From the NCBI RefSeq assembly GCF_905171765.1, contig NC_053390.1:509753444-509817443 (forward strand): a stretch of 64,000 nt of DNA, read 5' to 3'. The translations under genes were made by a program, and so were the position numbers. Numbering within the stretch: position 1 is the stretch's first letter; each line of letters opens with the position of its first letter. The stretch comes from Bufo bufo (lineage: Eukaryota; Chordata; Amphibia; Anura; Bufonidae). The notes under the pieces were generated by a model that saw only the letters and a program-made list of their open reading frames with translations, was not told where the DNA came from and did not search any database. Positions 34,669 to 46,599 of the stretch are shown here, piece after piece.

Positions 34669-35349
34669 TTTTATTTTCTTCAGTAATAATTACAAAACAT
34701 TTAAACAAAGCGGAAAAGGAGAACACACAAAAAGGACTTATACACATATAAAAGAGATATTACTATCGTTTTAACATCATCACAGACAGTAACATTAAAT
34801 CGAGCTCTGTAAACTCAAGCCTAATACCTTTAATCCCAAATATTCCCCCCCCCCTTCCCTTGGCTGCTGTCGCTGATAGCCCGAACCCCATACTCCTCCC
34901 TCGTACCCGTCCACATACTCCACCCAACAAACCGAGATAGCCAGTCCACCTCGCTTCTACAAGACAGAGGAATATCGTGTGCCTTGCCTTCTCCGCCTCT
35001 CAACCTCCTCATAAAACTTTATTTGGGACATAGTCCGTCTCCACTCCTCAAATGCGGGAGATATGGGGGAACCCCATCTCTTGACTATCAGAACCTTTGC
35101 TATCAAGCAGCCCTTCAGCCAGATTAATTGATGTACGGAAGAATTGGAGTTTTTTGGTATATAGGAACCCAAAATCACGGAAATCATATCCGGTACACAA
35201 GATTGGGGGAAATCCCCCTGAAGTGCTGTAAATACCTGCTCCCAAAACCGCTTTATCACACTACATTCCCATAAAAGATGGATATATCCAGCATTGGGAC
35301 TGATGCACTTTTGACAAAGAAATTCACGACCTCTGTTATTAGCAAACTT
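34627..35349 (-). pseudogene. L1-like LINE, 5'-truncated ORF2 C-terminus
   Basis: The minus strand reads the L1 ORF2 tail: a CQKC zinc-type pair followed by LLWECSVIKRFWEQVF near 35240-35330, a hydrophobic stretch, and WGSPISPAFEEWRRTMSQIKFYEE. A TA-rich 3' end lies at 34627-34665. An 11-bp target duplication TAGTACACTTT (34616-34626 and 35350-35360) marks a target-primed insertion. The body is disabled by truncation and stops. Confidence 0.85.
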
Positions 35350-35619
35350 TAGTACACTTTAACCCCATTTTAGTTTCTGTATTTTTGTTTTTTTCCTCCC
35401 CACATATCAAAAGCCATAACTAGGGATGAGCGAACCCGAACTGTATAGTTCAGGTTCGTACCGAATTTTGGGGTGTCCGTGACACGGACCCAAACCCGAA
35501 CATTTTCGTAAAAGTTTGGGTTCGGTGTTCGGCGCTTTCTTGGTGCTTTTTGAAAGGCTGCAAAGCAGCCAATCAACAAGCGTCATACTACTTGCCCCAA
35601 GAGGCCATCACAGCCTTGC

Positions 35620-35680
35620 CTACTATTGGCATGGCTGTGATTGGCCAGTGCAGCATGTGACCCAGCCTCTATATAAGCTT
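35620..35680 (+). promoter_or_regulatory. Promoter of 6.1-kb hAT transposase
   Basis: Two inverted CCAAT boxes (ATTGG at 35625-35629 and 35640-35644) precede a TATATAAG box at 35670-35677. The layout matches the promoter of the 15.7-kb element. Confidence 0.6.
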
Positions 35681-35929
35681 AGGTCACGTAGCGCTGCACG
35701 TCACTCTGCTGATACAAGCGTAGGGAGAGGTTGCAGCTGCAACGTTAGGGCGAGATTAGGCAGGTTAACTCCTCCAAAAGACTTCATTCAGTGATCGATC
35801 TCCAGCTGTGGATCATTGAAGTGCTGATATTGAATTGCTCACTTTTTTTAGGCTGCCCAGAGCGTTTTTATATCACTTTTTTCTGGGGTGATCGGCGGCC
35901 ATTTTGTGGCTTGTGGTGCGCCAGCACAA

Positions 35930-36800
35930 GCTACCACCAAGTGCATTTAACCATCAATAGTGTGGTTATTTTTTGCTATATCCTACATCAGGTGCAGGCT
36001 GAGCCTGTGTCACCCAAGTGCATTTAACCATTAATAGTGTGGTTATTTTTTGGCCATATACTACATCAGGTGCAGGCTGAGCCTGTGTCACCCAAGTGCA
36101 TTTAACCATCAAGAGTGTGGTTATTTTTTGGCCATATACTACATCAGGGGCAAGTTGAGCCTGTCACCCAGCAACTAAAAAATAGGCCTGACATTTATAT
36201 TCCTCCAAATCAGTACTGTTTTAGCTGGTCAAGTTATTTTTAGTGACCGTAAAAGCACAGTTTTTGTTCTGGGTTGAAAAACAATTCCCAAATTTGCCAT
36301 TCTCAAAATTAGTAGTTTCTGCTATATCAGGCCTACTTTAAATCTATCCCAAAAAGGGTATATTAGATTCAATGTGCTGATAGGGTCATTCTGAAAAACT
36401 TAACACACACGCTACAGTGCAGATACAAGTCTAATTCTGTGATTAAACGTATACCTGTCACACAGCGCCTAAAAAATAGGCCTGACATTTATATTCCTCC
36501 AAATCAGTACTGTTTTAGCTGGTCAAATTATTTTTAGTGACCGTAAAAGCACAGTTTTTGTTCTGGGTTGAAAAACAATTCCCAAATTTGCCATTCTCAA
36601 AATTAGTAGTTTCTGCTATATCAGGCCTACTTTAAATCTATCCCTAAAAGGGTATATTAGATTCAAGGTGCTGATAGGGTCATTCTGAAAAACTTAACAC
36701 ACACGCTACAGTGCAGATACAAGTCTAATTCTGTGATTAAACGTATACCTGTCACGCAGCGCCTAAAAAATAGGGCTCACATTTATATTCAGCTAAATCT
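35930..36800. repeat. Two leader tandem arrays of the 6.1-kb hAT
   Basis: First, three units of about 78 nt with GTGCATTTAACCATCAATAG (from about 35940, 36019, 36097). Then two near-identical 294-nt units starting at 36175 and 36469 with CTAAAAAATAGGCCTGACAT, and a partial third from 36763. They lie between promoter and ATG, in the untranslated leader or intron. Confidence 0.85.
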
Positions 36801-36945
36801 GTCATTACTGGTGTGCGTGTATTAGTGTAATACGGTACCTAAATAGATAGCCAGACAGTGTTAGGTGTCTGTAAAAAAAAGGCCTGAATTTTAATTCAAT
36901 ACATTGGCCCGAATAATATTTTTCTTATTGTGGTGAACGGGAACA

Positions 36946-39900
36946 ATGAGGAAAACATCTAGTAAGGGACGCGGACGTGGACATGGTCGTGGTGGTGTTA
37001 GTGGACCCTCTGGTGCTGGGAGAGGACGTGGCCGTTCTGCCACAGCCACACGTCCTAGTGTACCAACTACCTCAGGTCCCAGTAGCCGCCAGAATTTACA
37101 GGGATATTTGGTGGGGCCCAATGCCGTTCTAAGGATGGTAAGGCCTGAGCAGGTACAGGCATTAGTCAATTGGGTGGCCGACAGTGCATCCAGCACGTTC
37201 ACATTATCTCCCACCCAGTCTTCTGCAGAAAGCGCACAGATGGCGCATGAAAACCAAGCCCATCAGTCTGTCACATCACCCCCATGCATATCAGGGAAAC
37301 TGTCTGAGCCTCAAGTTATGCAGCAGTCTCTTATGCTGTTTGAAGACTCTGCAGCCAGGGTTTCCCAAGGGCATCCACCTAGCCCTTCCTCAGGGGTGGA
37401 AGAGATAGAATGCACTAACGCACAACCACTTATGTTTCCTGATGATAAGGACATGGGAATACCACCTCAGCATGTCTCTGATGATGACGAAACACAGGTG
37501 CCAACTGCTGCGTCTTTCTGCAGTGTGCAGACTGAACAGGAGGTCAGGGATCAAGACTGGGTGGAAGACTATGCAGGGGACAATGAGGTCCTAGACCCCA
37601 CATGGAATGAAGGTCGTGCCACTGACTTTCACAGTTCGGAGGAAGAGGCAGTGGTGAGACCGAGCCAACAGCATAGCAAAAGAGGGAGCAGTGGGCAAAA
37701 GCAGAACACCCGCCGCCAAGAGACTCCGCCTGCTACTGACCGCCGCCATCTGGGACCGAGCACCCCAAAGGCAGCTTCAAGGAGTTCCCTGGCATGGCAC
37801 TTCTTCAAACAATGTGCTGACGACAAGACCCGAGTGGTTTGCACGCTGTGCCATCAGAGCCTCAAGCGAGGCATTAACGTTCTGAACCTTAGCACAACCT
37901 GCATGACCAGGCACCTGCATGCAAAGCATGAACTGCAGTGGAGTAAACACCTTAAAAACAAGGAAGTCACTCAGGCTCCCCCTGCTACCTCTTCTGCTGC
38001 TGCCGCCTCGACCTCTTCTGCTGCTGCCGCCGCCTCGGCCTCTTCCTCCGCCTCTGGAGGAACGTTGACACCTGCCGCCCAGCAAACATGGGATGTACCA
38101 CCAACACCACCACCTGCGTCACCAAGCATCTCAACCATGTCACACGGCAGCGTTCAGCTCTCCATCTCACAAACATTTGAGAGAGAAAGCGTAAATTCCC
38201 ACCTAGCCACCCTCGATCCCTGGCCCTGAATGCCAGCATTTCTAAACTACTGGCCTATGAAATGCTGTCATTTAGGCTGGTGGACACACACAGCTTCAAA
38301 CAGCTCATGTCGCTTGCTGTCCCACAGTATGTTGTTCCCAGCCGGCACTACTTCTCCAAGAGAGCCGTGCCTTCCCTGCACAACCAAGTATCCGATAAAA
38401 TCAAGTGTGCACTGCGCAACGCCATCTGTGGCAAGGTACACCTAACCACAGATACGTGGACCAGTAAGCATGGCCAGGGACGCTATATCTCCCTAACTGC
38501 ACACTGGGTAAATGTAGTGGCGGCTGGGCCCCAGGCGGAGAGCTGTTTGGCGCACGTCCTTCCGCCGCCAAGGATCGCAGGGCAACATTCTTTGCCTCCT
38601 GTCTCCTCCTCCTCCTACTCAGCTTCCTCCTCCTCTTCTTCCACCTGCTCATCCAGTCAGCCACACACCTTCACCACCAACTTCAGCAGAGCCCGGGGTA
38701 AGCGTCAGCAGGCCGTTCTGAAACTCATATGTTTGGGGGACAGGCCCCACACCGCACAGGAGTTGTGGCGGAGTATAGAACAACAGACCGACGAGTGGTT
38801 GCTGCCGGTGAGCCTCAAGCCTGGCCTGGTGGTGTGCGATAATGGGCGAAATCTCGTTGCAGCTCTGGGACTAGCCGGTTTGACGCACATCCCTTGCCTG
38901 GCGCATGTGCTGAATTTGGTGGTGCAGAAGTTCATTCACAACTACCCCGACATGTCAGAGCTGCTGCATAAAGTGCGGGCCGTCTTTTCGCGCTACCGGC
39001 GTTCACACCCTGCCGCTGCTCGCCTGTCTGCGCTACAGCGTAACTTCGGCCTTCCCGCTCACCGCCTCATATGCGACGTGCCCACCAGGTGGAACTCCAC
39101 CTTGCACATGCTGGACAGACTGTGCGAGCAGCAGCAGGCCATAGTGGAGTTTCAGCTGCAGCACGCACGGGTCAGTCGCACTGCGGAACAGCACCACTTC
39201 ACCACCAATGACTGGGCCTCCATGCGAGACCTGTGTGCCCTGTTGCGCTGTTTCGAGTACTTCACCAACATGGCCAGTGGTGATGACGCCGTTATCAGCG
39301 TTACAATACCACTTCTATGTCTCCTTGAGAAAACACCTAGGGCGATGATGGAAGAGGAGGTGGCCCAGGAGGAAGAGGAGGAAGAGGGGTCATTTTTAGC
39401 ACTTTCATGCCAGTCTCTGTGAAGTGACTCAGAGGGAGGTTTTTTGCAACAGCAGAGGCCAGGTACAAATGTGGCCAGACAGGGCCCACTACTGGAGGAC
39501 GAGGAGGACGAGGATGAGGAAGAGGTGGAGGTGGAGGAGGATGAGGATGAAGCAGGTTCACAGCGGGCTGGCACCCAACGCAGCTCGGGCCCATCACTGG
39601 TGCGTGGCTGGGGGGAAACACAGGACGATGACGATACGCCTCCCACAGAGGACAGCTTGTCCTTACCTCTGGGCAGCCTGGCACACATAAGCGACTACAT
39701 GCTGCAGTGCCTGCGCAACGACAGCAGAGTTGCCCACATTTTAACGTGTGCGGACTACTGGGTTGCCACCCTGCTGGATCCCCGGTACAAAGACAATGTG
39801 CCCACCTTACTTCCTACACTGGAGCGTGATAGGAAGATGCACGAGTACAAGCGCACGTTGGTAGACGCGCTACTGAGAGCATTCCCAAATGTCACAGGGG

Positions 39901-40379
39901 AACCAGTGGAAGCCCAAGGCGAAGGCAGAGGAGGAGCAAGAGGTCGCCAACGCAGCTGTGTCACGGCCAGCTCCTCTGAGGGCAGGGTTAGCATGGCAGA
40001 GATGTGGAAAAGTTTTGTCACCACGCCACAGCTAACTGCACCACCACCTTATACGGAACGTGTTAGCAGGAGGCAACATTTCACTAACATGGTGGAACAG
40101 TACCTGTGCACACTCCTCCACGTACTGACAGATGGTTCGGCCCCATTCAACTTCTGGGTCTCCAAATTGTCCACGTGGCCAGAGCTAGCCTTTTATGCCT
40201 TGGAGGTGCTGGCCTGCCCAGCGGCCAGCGTTTTGTCTGAACGTGTATTCAGCACGGCAGGGGGCGTCGTTACAGACAAACGCAGCCGCCTGTCTACAGC
40301 CAATGTGGACAAGCTGACGTTCATAAAAATGAACCAGGCATGGATCCCACAGGATCTGTCCATCCCTTGTGCAGATTAG
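36946..40379 (+). pseudogene. hAT transposase of the 6.1-kb element (one frameshift, one stop)
   Basis: ATG at 36946; Arg/Gly-rich N-terminus (MRKTSSKGRGRGHGRGG), then an acidic region. BED finger at about 37780-37940 (CTLCHQSL, RHLHAKH). The frame then shifts: an extra GA in the GA run at 38179-38186 sends it to a stop at 38227-38229, while the correct frame continues through SLALNASISKLLAYEML. Catalytic core: LTTDTWTS (first Asp, about 38450), VVCDNGRN (second Asp, about 38835), CLAHVLNL, TRWNST, RCFEYFTN (third acidic). A TGA at 39420-39422 interrupts a low-constraint acidic linker. The C-terminus has the dimerisation domain (LACPAASVLSERVFSTAGG) to 40379. Two small lesions, so it was recently active. 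Confidence 0.9.
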
Positions 40380-40489
40380 ACATTAACTACCTCCCCTTAA
40401 CAATATATTATTGTACTCCAGGGCACTTCCTCATTCAATCCTATTTTTATTTTTATTTTACCATTATATTACGAGGCAACCCAAAGTTG

Positions 40490-41250
40490 AATGAACCTCT
40501 CCTCTGTCTGGGTGCCGGGGCCTAAATATGTGACAGTGGCCTGTTCCAGTGGTGGGTGACGTGAAGCCTGATTCTCTGCTATGACATGAAGACTGATTCT
40601 GTGCTGACATGAAGCCAGATTCTCTGTTACGGGACCTCTCTCCTCTGCCTGGGTGCCTGGGCCTAAATATGTGACAGTGGCCTGTTCCAGTGGTGGGTGA
40701 CGTGAAGCCTGATTCTCTGCTATGACATGAAGACTGATTCTGTGCTGACATGAAGCCAGATTCTCTGTTACGGGACCTCTCTCCTCTGTCTTGGTGCCGG
40801 GGCCTAAATATGTGACAGTGGCCTGTTCCAGTGGTGGGTGACGTGAAGCCTGATTCTCTGCTATGACATGAAGACTGATTCTGTGCTGACATGAAGCCAG
40901 ATTCTCTGTTACGGGACCTCTCTCCTCTGCCTGGGTGCCTGGGCCTAAATATGTGACAGTGGCCTGTTCCAGTGGTGGGTGACGTGAAGCCTGATTCTCT
41001 GCTATGACATGAAGACTGATTCTGTGCTGACATGAAGCCAGATTCTCTGTTACGGGGCCTCTCTCCTCTGTCTGGGTGCCAGGGCCTAAATGTGTGACAG
41101 TGGCCTGTTCCAGTGGTGGGTGACGTGAAGCCTGATTCTCTGCTATGACATGAAGACTGATTCTCTGCTGACATGAAGCCAGATTCTCTGCTATGGCATG
41201 AAGAGACTGATTCTCTGCTGACGTGAAGCCAGATTCTCTGCTATGGGACC
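40490..41250. repeat. 141-bp tandem array after hAT transposase
   Basis: Five units with GTGGCCTGTTCCAGTGGTGG plus a degenerate partial unit. The period of 141 nt is a multiple of three and the minus strand is open across all units (47-residue repeat with CHSRESGFTSP). I treat the open frame as a by-product. Confidence 0.9.
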
Positions 41251-41820
41251 TCTGTCCAATTGATATTGGTTAATTTTTATTTATTTTTTTTATTTTAATT
41301 CTTTTCCCTATCCACATTTGTTTGCAGGGGATTTACCTACATGTTGCTGCCTTTTGCAGCCCTCTAGCTCTTTCCTGGGCTGTTTTACAGCCTTTTTAGT
41401 GCCAAAAAGTTTGGGTCCCCATTGACTTCAATGGGGTTCGGGACGAAGTTCGGGTCGGGTTCGGATCCCGAACCCGAACATTTCCGGGAAGTTCGGCCGA
41501 ACTTCTCGAACCCGAACATCCAGGTGTTCGCGCAACTCTAGCCATAACTTTAAATGTTCTGTTCATATCGCCATATGAGGGCTTACTTTTTGTGAGCTAA
41601 GTTGTATTTTTTTAATGGCACCATTTCATTTACTATGCCTTTTATTGTAAAATGGGAAAAAATTATTTGTGGAGTGAAATTGAAAAAAACACACAATTCC
41701 AACAAGGTTTTGATATTACGGCGTTCAGTGTGCACTAAAAATGACATGACGTCCTTATTCTGCGGCTCAATATCATTACGGCGATACCAAATTTGCAAAG
41801 TTTCTATTTTACTACTTTAA

Positions 41821-42273
41821 GGCCCCTTTCACACGAGTGTGACAGATTAGGTCCGGATGCGTTCAGGGAAACTCGCACCATTTTGCAAGCAAGTTCAGTC
41901 AGTTATGTCTGCGTTTGCGTTCAGTTGTTGAGTTTTTTCCGCGCGGGTGCAATGTGTTTTGATGCGTTTTTCATGCGCGTGATAAAAAACTGAAGGTTTA
42001 CAAACATCTATCAACCATCAGTGAAAAACGCATTGCGCCTGCACTTGCTTGCGGATGCAATGCGTTTTTCACTTCTATGGGGTCAGGGCTGCGTGAAAAA
42101 ATGCAGAATATAGAACATGCTGCAATTTTCACGCAACGCACAAGTGATGCGTGAAAAACAATGCTCATTTACACAGACCCATTTAAATGAATGGGTCAGG
42201 ATTCAGTGCACGTGCTATGCGTTCATGTCATGCATTGCACCCGCACGGAAAACTCGCTCATGTGAAAGGGGCC
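41821..42273. mobile_element. Harbinger-type MITE
   Basis: GGCCCCTTTCACACGAGTGT and inverse, with TAA duplications at 41818-41820 and 42274-42276. Confidence 0.85.
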
Positions 42274-42276
42274 TAA

Positions 42277-42811
42277 GGGTACTTTCACACTAGCGTTTTT
42301 CTTTTCCGGCATAGAGTTCTGTCCTAGAGGCTCAATACCGGAAAAATTTATCAGTTTTATCCTAATGCATTCTGAATGGAGAAGCAATCCATTCAGGATG
42401 CATCAGGGTGTTTTCAGTTCAGTCTTTTTGACTTTTCAGGACAGAGATAATACCACAGCATGCTGCGGTTTTATCTCCAGCCAAAAAAACTGAACACTTG
42501 ACTGAATGACGGATCATTTTTTTCCATAGGAATGTATTAGTGCCGGATACGGTATTCAAATTGCCGCATTGACGGATCCAGTATTCCGGCCTGCGCATGT
42601 GCAGACCTTTAAAAATGTGAAAATAATAAATATCGGATCCGTTTTGCCTGATGACATCGGAAAAACGGATCCGGTATTGCAATGCATTTTTCAGACTGAT
42701 CAGTCAGAAAAAATTATATGCGTTTGCATACAGTTTGCCTGATCAGGCGAGCAGTTCAGGCAACGGAACTGCCTGCCGGAATCAAACAACGCAAGTGTGA
42801 AAGTGTTACCC
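42277..42811. mobile_element. Harbinger-type MITE, abutting the previous one
   Basis: GGGTACTTTCACACTAGCGT at 42277 and its inverse at 42811, with TAA at 42274-42276 and 42812-42814. The body has TTCCGGCATAGAG as in the copy at 58667, so those two are closest relatives. Confidence 0.85.
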
Positions 42812-43014
42812 TAAAAAAAAAAAATTTATGGGCTTTTTAAAAAAGAGATTTTGTCCTTAATAACTTTTAGCCCCTTTTGGGGGATAGAACCTGGGATCTC
42901 TTAATCCCTTGTCCCAATCACTGTAATAGAATTATTATGGTGAATGGGAGTCTTCCACTCAGCCTGCTGAGCTGTGTCTCATGCACAACTTTGCAGGCAG
43001 ATTACCATGACAGA

Positions 43015-43548
43015 AAACCTACAAAGAAGAAACGAGCCCAAAACAGTACCCGTAAAATATAATAAAGTTTTATTGTATATACAAATAACATAAAAAAAGT
43101 CTTTATTAAAAATCACAAGATGCAAGGACAGGTAGCAGAAAAAGCACATTATTTACAAATGGGGGTGAATATGGAGAGGTGTGTATATTATAATGTATGG
43201 TCTGGACTACACCCACTGGGATAGTACTCTGTAAACAATATAGCTTCAAATAGTGCCAGGATTAAATAGTAATAACTGTGTCCAGACCAGAGTATAAAAA
43301 ACTAATACTAATATTCAAACTCACCTATTTGCAATTGTGATCAATGGTTATGTCATTTGTATACACAATAAAGCTTTATTATATTTTATGGGTACTATTT
43401 TGGGCTCGTTTCTACTTTGTAGGTTGTTTGCAGTTTTTGAGCTGGTACCTTGGTTACCATAATAGATGCGGGTAGTGCTCAAGCACAGTATACTGTGCAC
43501 CTGTGATTTAGCTGTTATTAGTGCTTGGCCTGTTTGGTCTTTTTTGTT
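43015..43548. mobile_element. Tailed inverted-repeat insertion D, 16-bp TSD
   Basis: Arms of about 80 nt (43016-43092 and 43350-43425), spacer of about 257 nt, unique right tail of 123 nt (43426-43548). Target duplication AGATTACCATGACAGA (42999-43014) against the same 16 bp with one change at 43549-43564. Same plan as A, B and C but older (diverged arms). Confidence 0.65.
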
Positions 43549-43614
43549 AGATTACTATGACAGACCTGGGAACCTTCAGCAGGCACCAGGACTGTCATGG
43601 TAACTGATCGGACC

Positions 43615-43908
43615 GTGATGAGCGGCATAGGCAATATTCGAATTCACGATATTTTGTGAATTTTTGGTCGAATATTCGCCATAGAAATCTCAAATTCGAG
43701 AATTCTTATTCTCCATTCATTATTTTCTTGATTGCGAAAATCAGCAATGTAATATATTCGCGATAAAAAATTTGCGATTAGAATATTCGCGATCAACACT
43801 AAGGGGTAGGCAACTTTCCTATTGGTTGCTAGGGATGTTGCTAGGTGCCGATATTTGCGATTAAAATTCGCAATTCGAATATTCGCGCTCAACACTAGTG
43901 TTTAACTG
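43615..43908. mobile_element. Internally deleted relative of the 15.7-kb hAT
   Basis: It begins GTGATGAGCGG and ends GCGCTCAACACTA, matching the ends of the 15.7-kb element. It is filled with CGAATATTCGC words. At 43810-43840 it retains TCCTATTGGTTGCTAGGGAT, the same CCAAT/X-box block as the transposase promoter at 24619-24638. The flanking 8 bp do not match cleanly; the left end has lost bases. Confidence 0.6.
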
Positions 43909-45164
43909 TGACTGCAGCAAGAACTAATATAAACAGCCAGCTGCAGAAGCATCAGCACAGTCTCCCATGGGAAAACAATGGGAAAATAACAGTTCATGTT
44001 GGTATCCAACAGTGGGGGCATGAGTAAAGGATAAAGCACACAAAGGCCTATTTTTTCAGTCTGTTTACATCACTAACATATTCATATATAGCCAAAATAT
44101 GTGCATATAAAATTAACCATGTAGTAGTGATTGGTAAAAAAAAAATATTTGCCACAGTGTGAAGTGCATAATGATGATTGGCCACTTTTTGCTAATGTTT
44201 TCATAAAATATACGGGTCACAAGTTACTAGATCAGAGAAGGTATTGAACTTGGACCCAAAACATAACTGTTTGTATTGAGTCTATTCTTTCCCACTGCAG
44301 TGATTACTACACATTTTCACAAATTCGGAACACCAGACCAAAGCGAGCTATAAACTTCATCTACATTATTAAAGGGAATTACTATAACAAATCTGGTGCT
44401 CCAACCCCGTAAGCATTAATTACTTTGGGATCTGTCGCTGGTGATCACAGACCACCACTCACAGAAATTTTTCAAAATCGCAGTAGGATCTTGAGTCTTA
44501 CACTTTCTGTGAATGTCTGTCCCTGTGCAGATTAAGTGTCTCTGTGTAGAGTAAGACAGCCTCAAACCCTTACATACTGGGAAAATGGCTGCTGTTAGCT
44601 CTTCAGACTGGTAGTGGGTTACTGTGCGTTGTATAGAGGGGTTTACTCTGGTCATTGTTGCCTTTCTGTTGTTTGCTGTTTTCGGATACTGAGAAATGTA
44701 AGAAACGCATAATCTAGGGAGCTAGATTATAGTAATTAAGTCTGGGAATTCAACTGGTTAGAGTCAAAGACCCACCAGACATAAACGCCAGTCATTTAGC
44801 CAGGGTACTCAGTCAGTTAGTTCAGGGAATGACTGAACAAGAAGTTGCTATAGATAACAGACAAACCTGTGGTTCCATGGACCAGGGGCAATTGACAGTG
44901 GAGACTGGGTCATTGAGAATGTTGCGAAAATGTTCAGGATGGCTGGTATGCCCAAGACTGGGTGTTTGGACAGTTAAAAGTGGTCAGAGTTTGTTAACAG
45001 ATTAAAGCATTTGGTTAATTGACAACTGACTGACTGACCAAACTGAGGACTGGCCAAAAGTATCTCAGGAAATTGAGCTGGCAGACTGCAAAGAGACATT
45101 TGATGAAAAAAAAAGTATGTGAACATTCGCTATTGTCCTGTTGGTCCAGTCACCCACCCACCCA
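43909..45164. other. No gene recognised
   Basis: Ordinary AT-rich sequence without a supported gene or bounded repeat. The final 50 nt may belong to the retroviral remnant that follows. Confidence 0.5.
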
Positions 45165-45480
45165 CCTAGACAGTTTTTAGGACTTTTTTGTTACTGTACA
45201 GATTGTAACAGCAGCCTCTAGTGACATGCAACCACTCTATGATGCTTTGGCCTCTATTTCTTTTTCCCTTGATCCTGCAGCAGAAACAGTGTTCAGGACT
45301 CTGAAGCAAGTAGTTTCTAAAGCCTCTGCCTTGGCCTGCCAAATTATGAGAAGTCCTTTACTCTGTTATGAAGCTTCCATTCTCTCTGCCTCAATTTTAC
45401 CATCAAAAACCTTCATGTCCTATATCCAGCTACGCTGCTTCCGCAAGCTTCAGAAGAAGGGAGAAGGGGAATTCTGAGGA
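45165..45480 (+). pseudogene. pol: Endogenous retrovirus pol fragment: RT end and connection
   Basis: Translation gives RQFLGLFCYC followed, after stops, by LYDALAS...TLKQVVSKASALAC and CYEAS, the pattern of the RT-to-RNase H connection of gamma/epsilon-type retroviruses. Stops and small shifts are present. It is separated from its continuation at 46600 by unrelated sequence and a Harbinger MITE. Confidence 0.7.
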
Positions 45481-45839
45481 ACATTAATGAGCATCATGAG
45501 CAGTGACCAGGTTTGAGGTGGTCCCAACACCACGCTGGATCTCACAGACACCGTTGAGGTGTGATAAGATGCTGCTTCTCTCCGGAGTGGGTGGCAAGGC
45601 GTGGTGCACCCCAGTGGGAAATACATCAGGGTTTGCAATAAACCAGTGTGCTCCTTTACTGGAGGAACACAAGTGCAAAAAAATACAGGAAACACATTTA
45701 GCTGACTTCTCCAGTCTTCTCCCTGAAAAAAGGCTAGAGCTAACTGTCCCTCTTTCTCTCTCAGAAGGCTGATACCCTGTTAAAAGGGCTGTGTCCCAGG
45801 GTCTGTGGCTCATCATAGAGCAGGGTATCCCTTTCTTAT

Positions 45840-46032
45840 GCTTTATTCACACATCAGTGTTTTGGTCAGTGATTTCCATCAGTGATTGTGAGCCAAACCA
45901 AGAATTGGAGCCTCCACAGACAAAGTTTAAGGGAAAGATCTGCCCCTGTTCTGTGTTTAGACCCACACCTGGTTTTGGCTCACAATCACTGATGGAAATA
46001 ACTGACCAAAACACTAATGTGTGAATGAGGCG
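45840..46032. mobile_element. Harbinger-type MITE within retroviral remnant
   Basis: TGCTTTATTCACACATCAGT at 45840 and its inverse at 46032, with TTA duplications at 45837-45839 and 46033-46035. Confidence 0.8.
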
Positions 46033-46599
46033 TTAGCGTCTTCTTCTGGTTACTTTCCAGTCTGGCAAAGGCTCTCCTACGAATCACTGGTCCATATCTT
46101 CGGAAAACTAGGGGTTCTGACTGCTCTACTTTTATACAGTTTCTGAATTATCTAGAACTTTTCAGTGGGAGGGGAGAAGCTGGAGAAGCACAGCCTAACA
46201 GAAACAATGTTGCAGTTCAAGGCTGCTATAAGCTTGTATTAGGCCTCAATACAAGTCAATAGGAATGACTAAACAGTTTCCAGATGTAAACAACCATCTG
46301 ACACAGCTAATGCAGTCAAAAGTTTTCTGTGTATGTTTTTTCCCTCCAAAACTAAGCTATTCGTAGTCCCTTTTGACAGCAATGGAAAATTACTAGATTC
46401 TCAGTGTACAGACTGGAAAGTCCCAAAGTCTCTCAGTATTATCTGGCTGTTCATTAACCCTTTCCACAATCCAGTGCAAATACAGTGCAATACCAGTGCA
46501 AATGCACAGGATACGTTACAATAAATATATAAAATAGTATAAGTATAAACAATGGAAAAAATCATAGTGAAAGTTAGCACTTCAAAGTGCAATAAAGTA

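Larger units (their letters stand above)
35421..41540 (+). mobile_element. Complete 6.1-kb hAT element
   Basis: TAGGGATGAGCGAACCCGAA at 35421 and the complement of TAGAGTTGCGCGAACACC at 41540, with a perfect 8-bp duplication GCCATAAC (35413-35420 and 41541-41548). Order: promoter, two short arrays, transposase gene, a 141-bp array, right end. The ends belong to the same group as the 15.7-kb element. No accessory Myb gene was found here. Confidence 0.93.
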
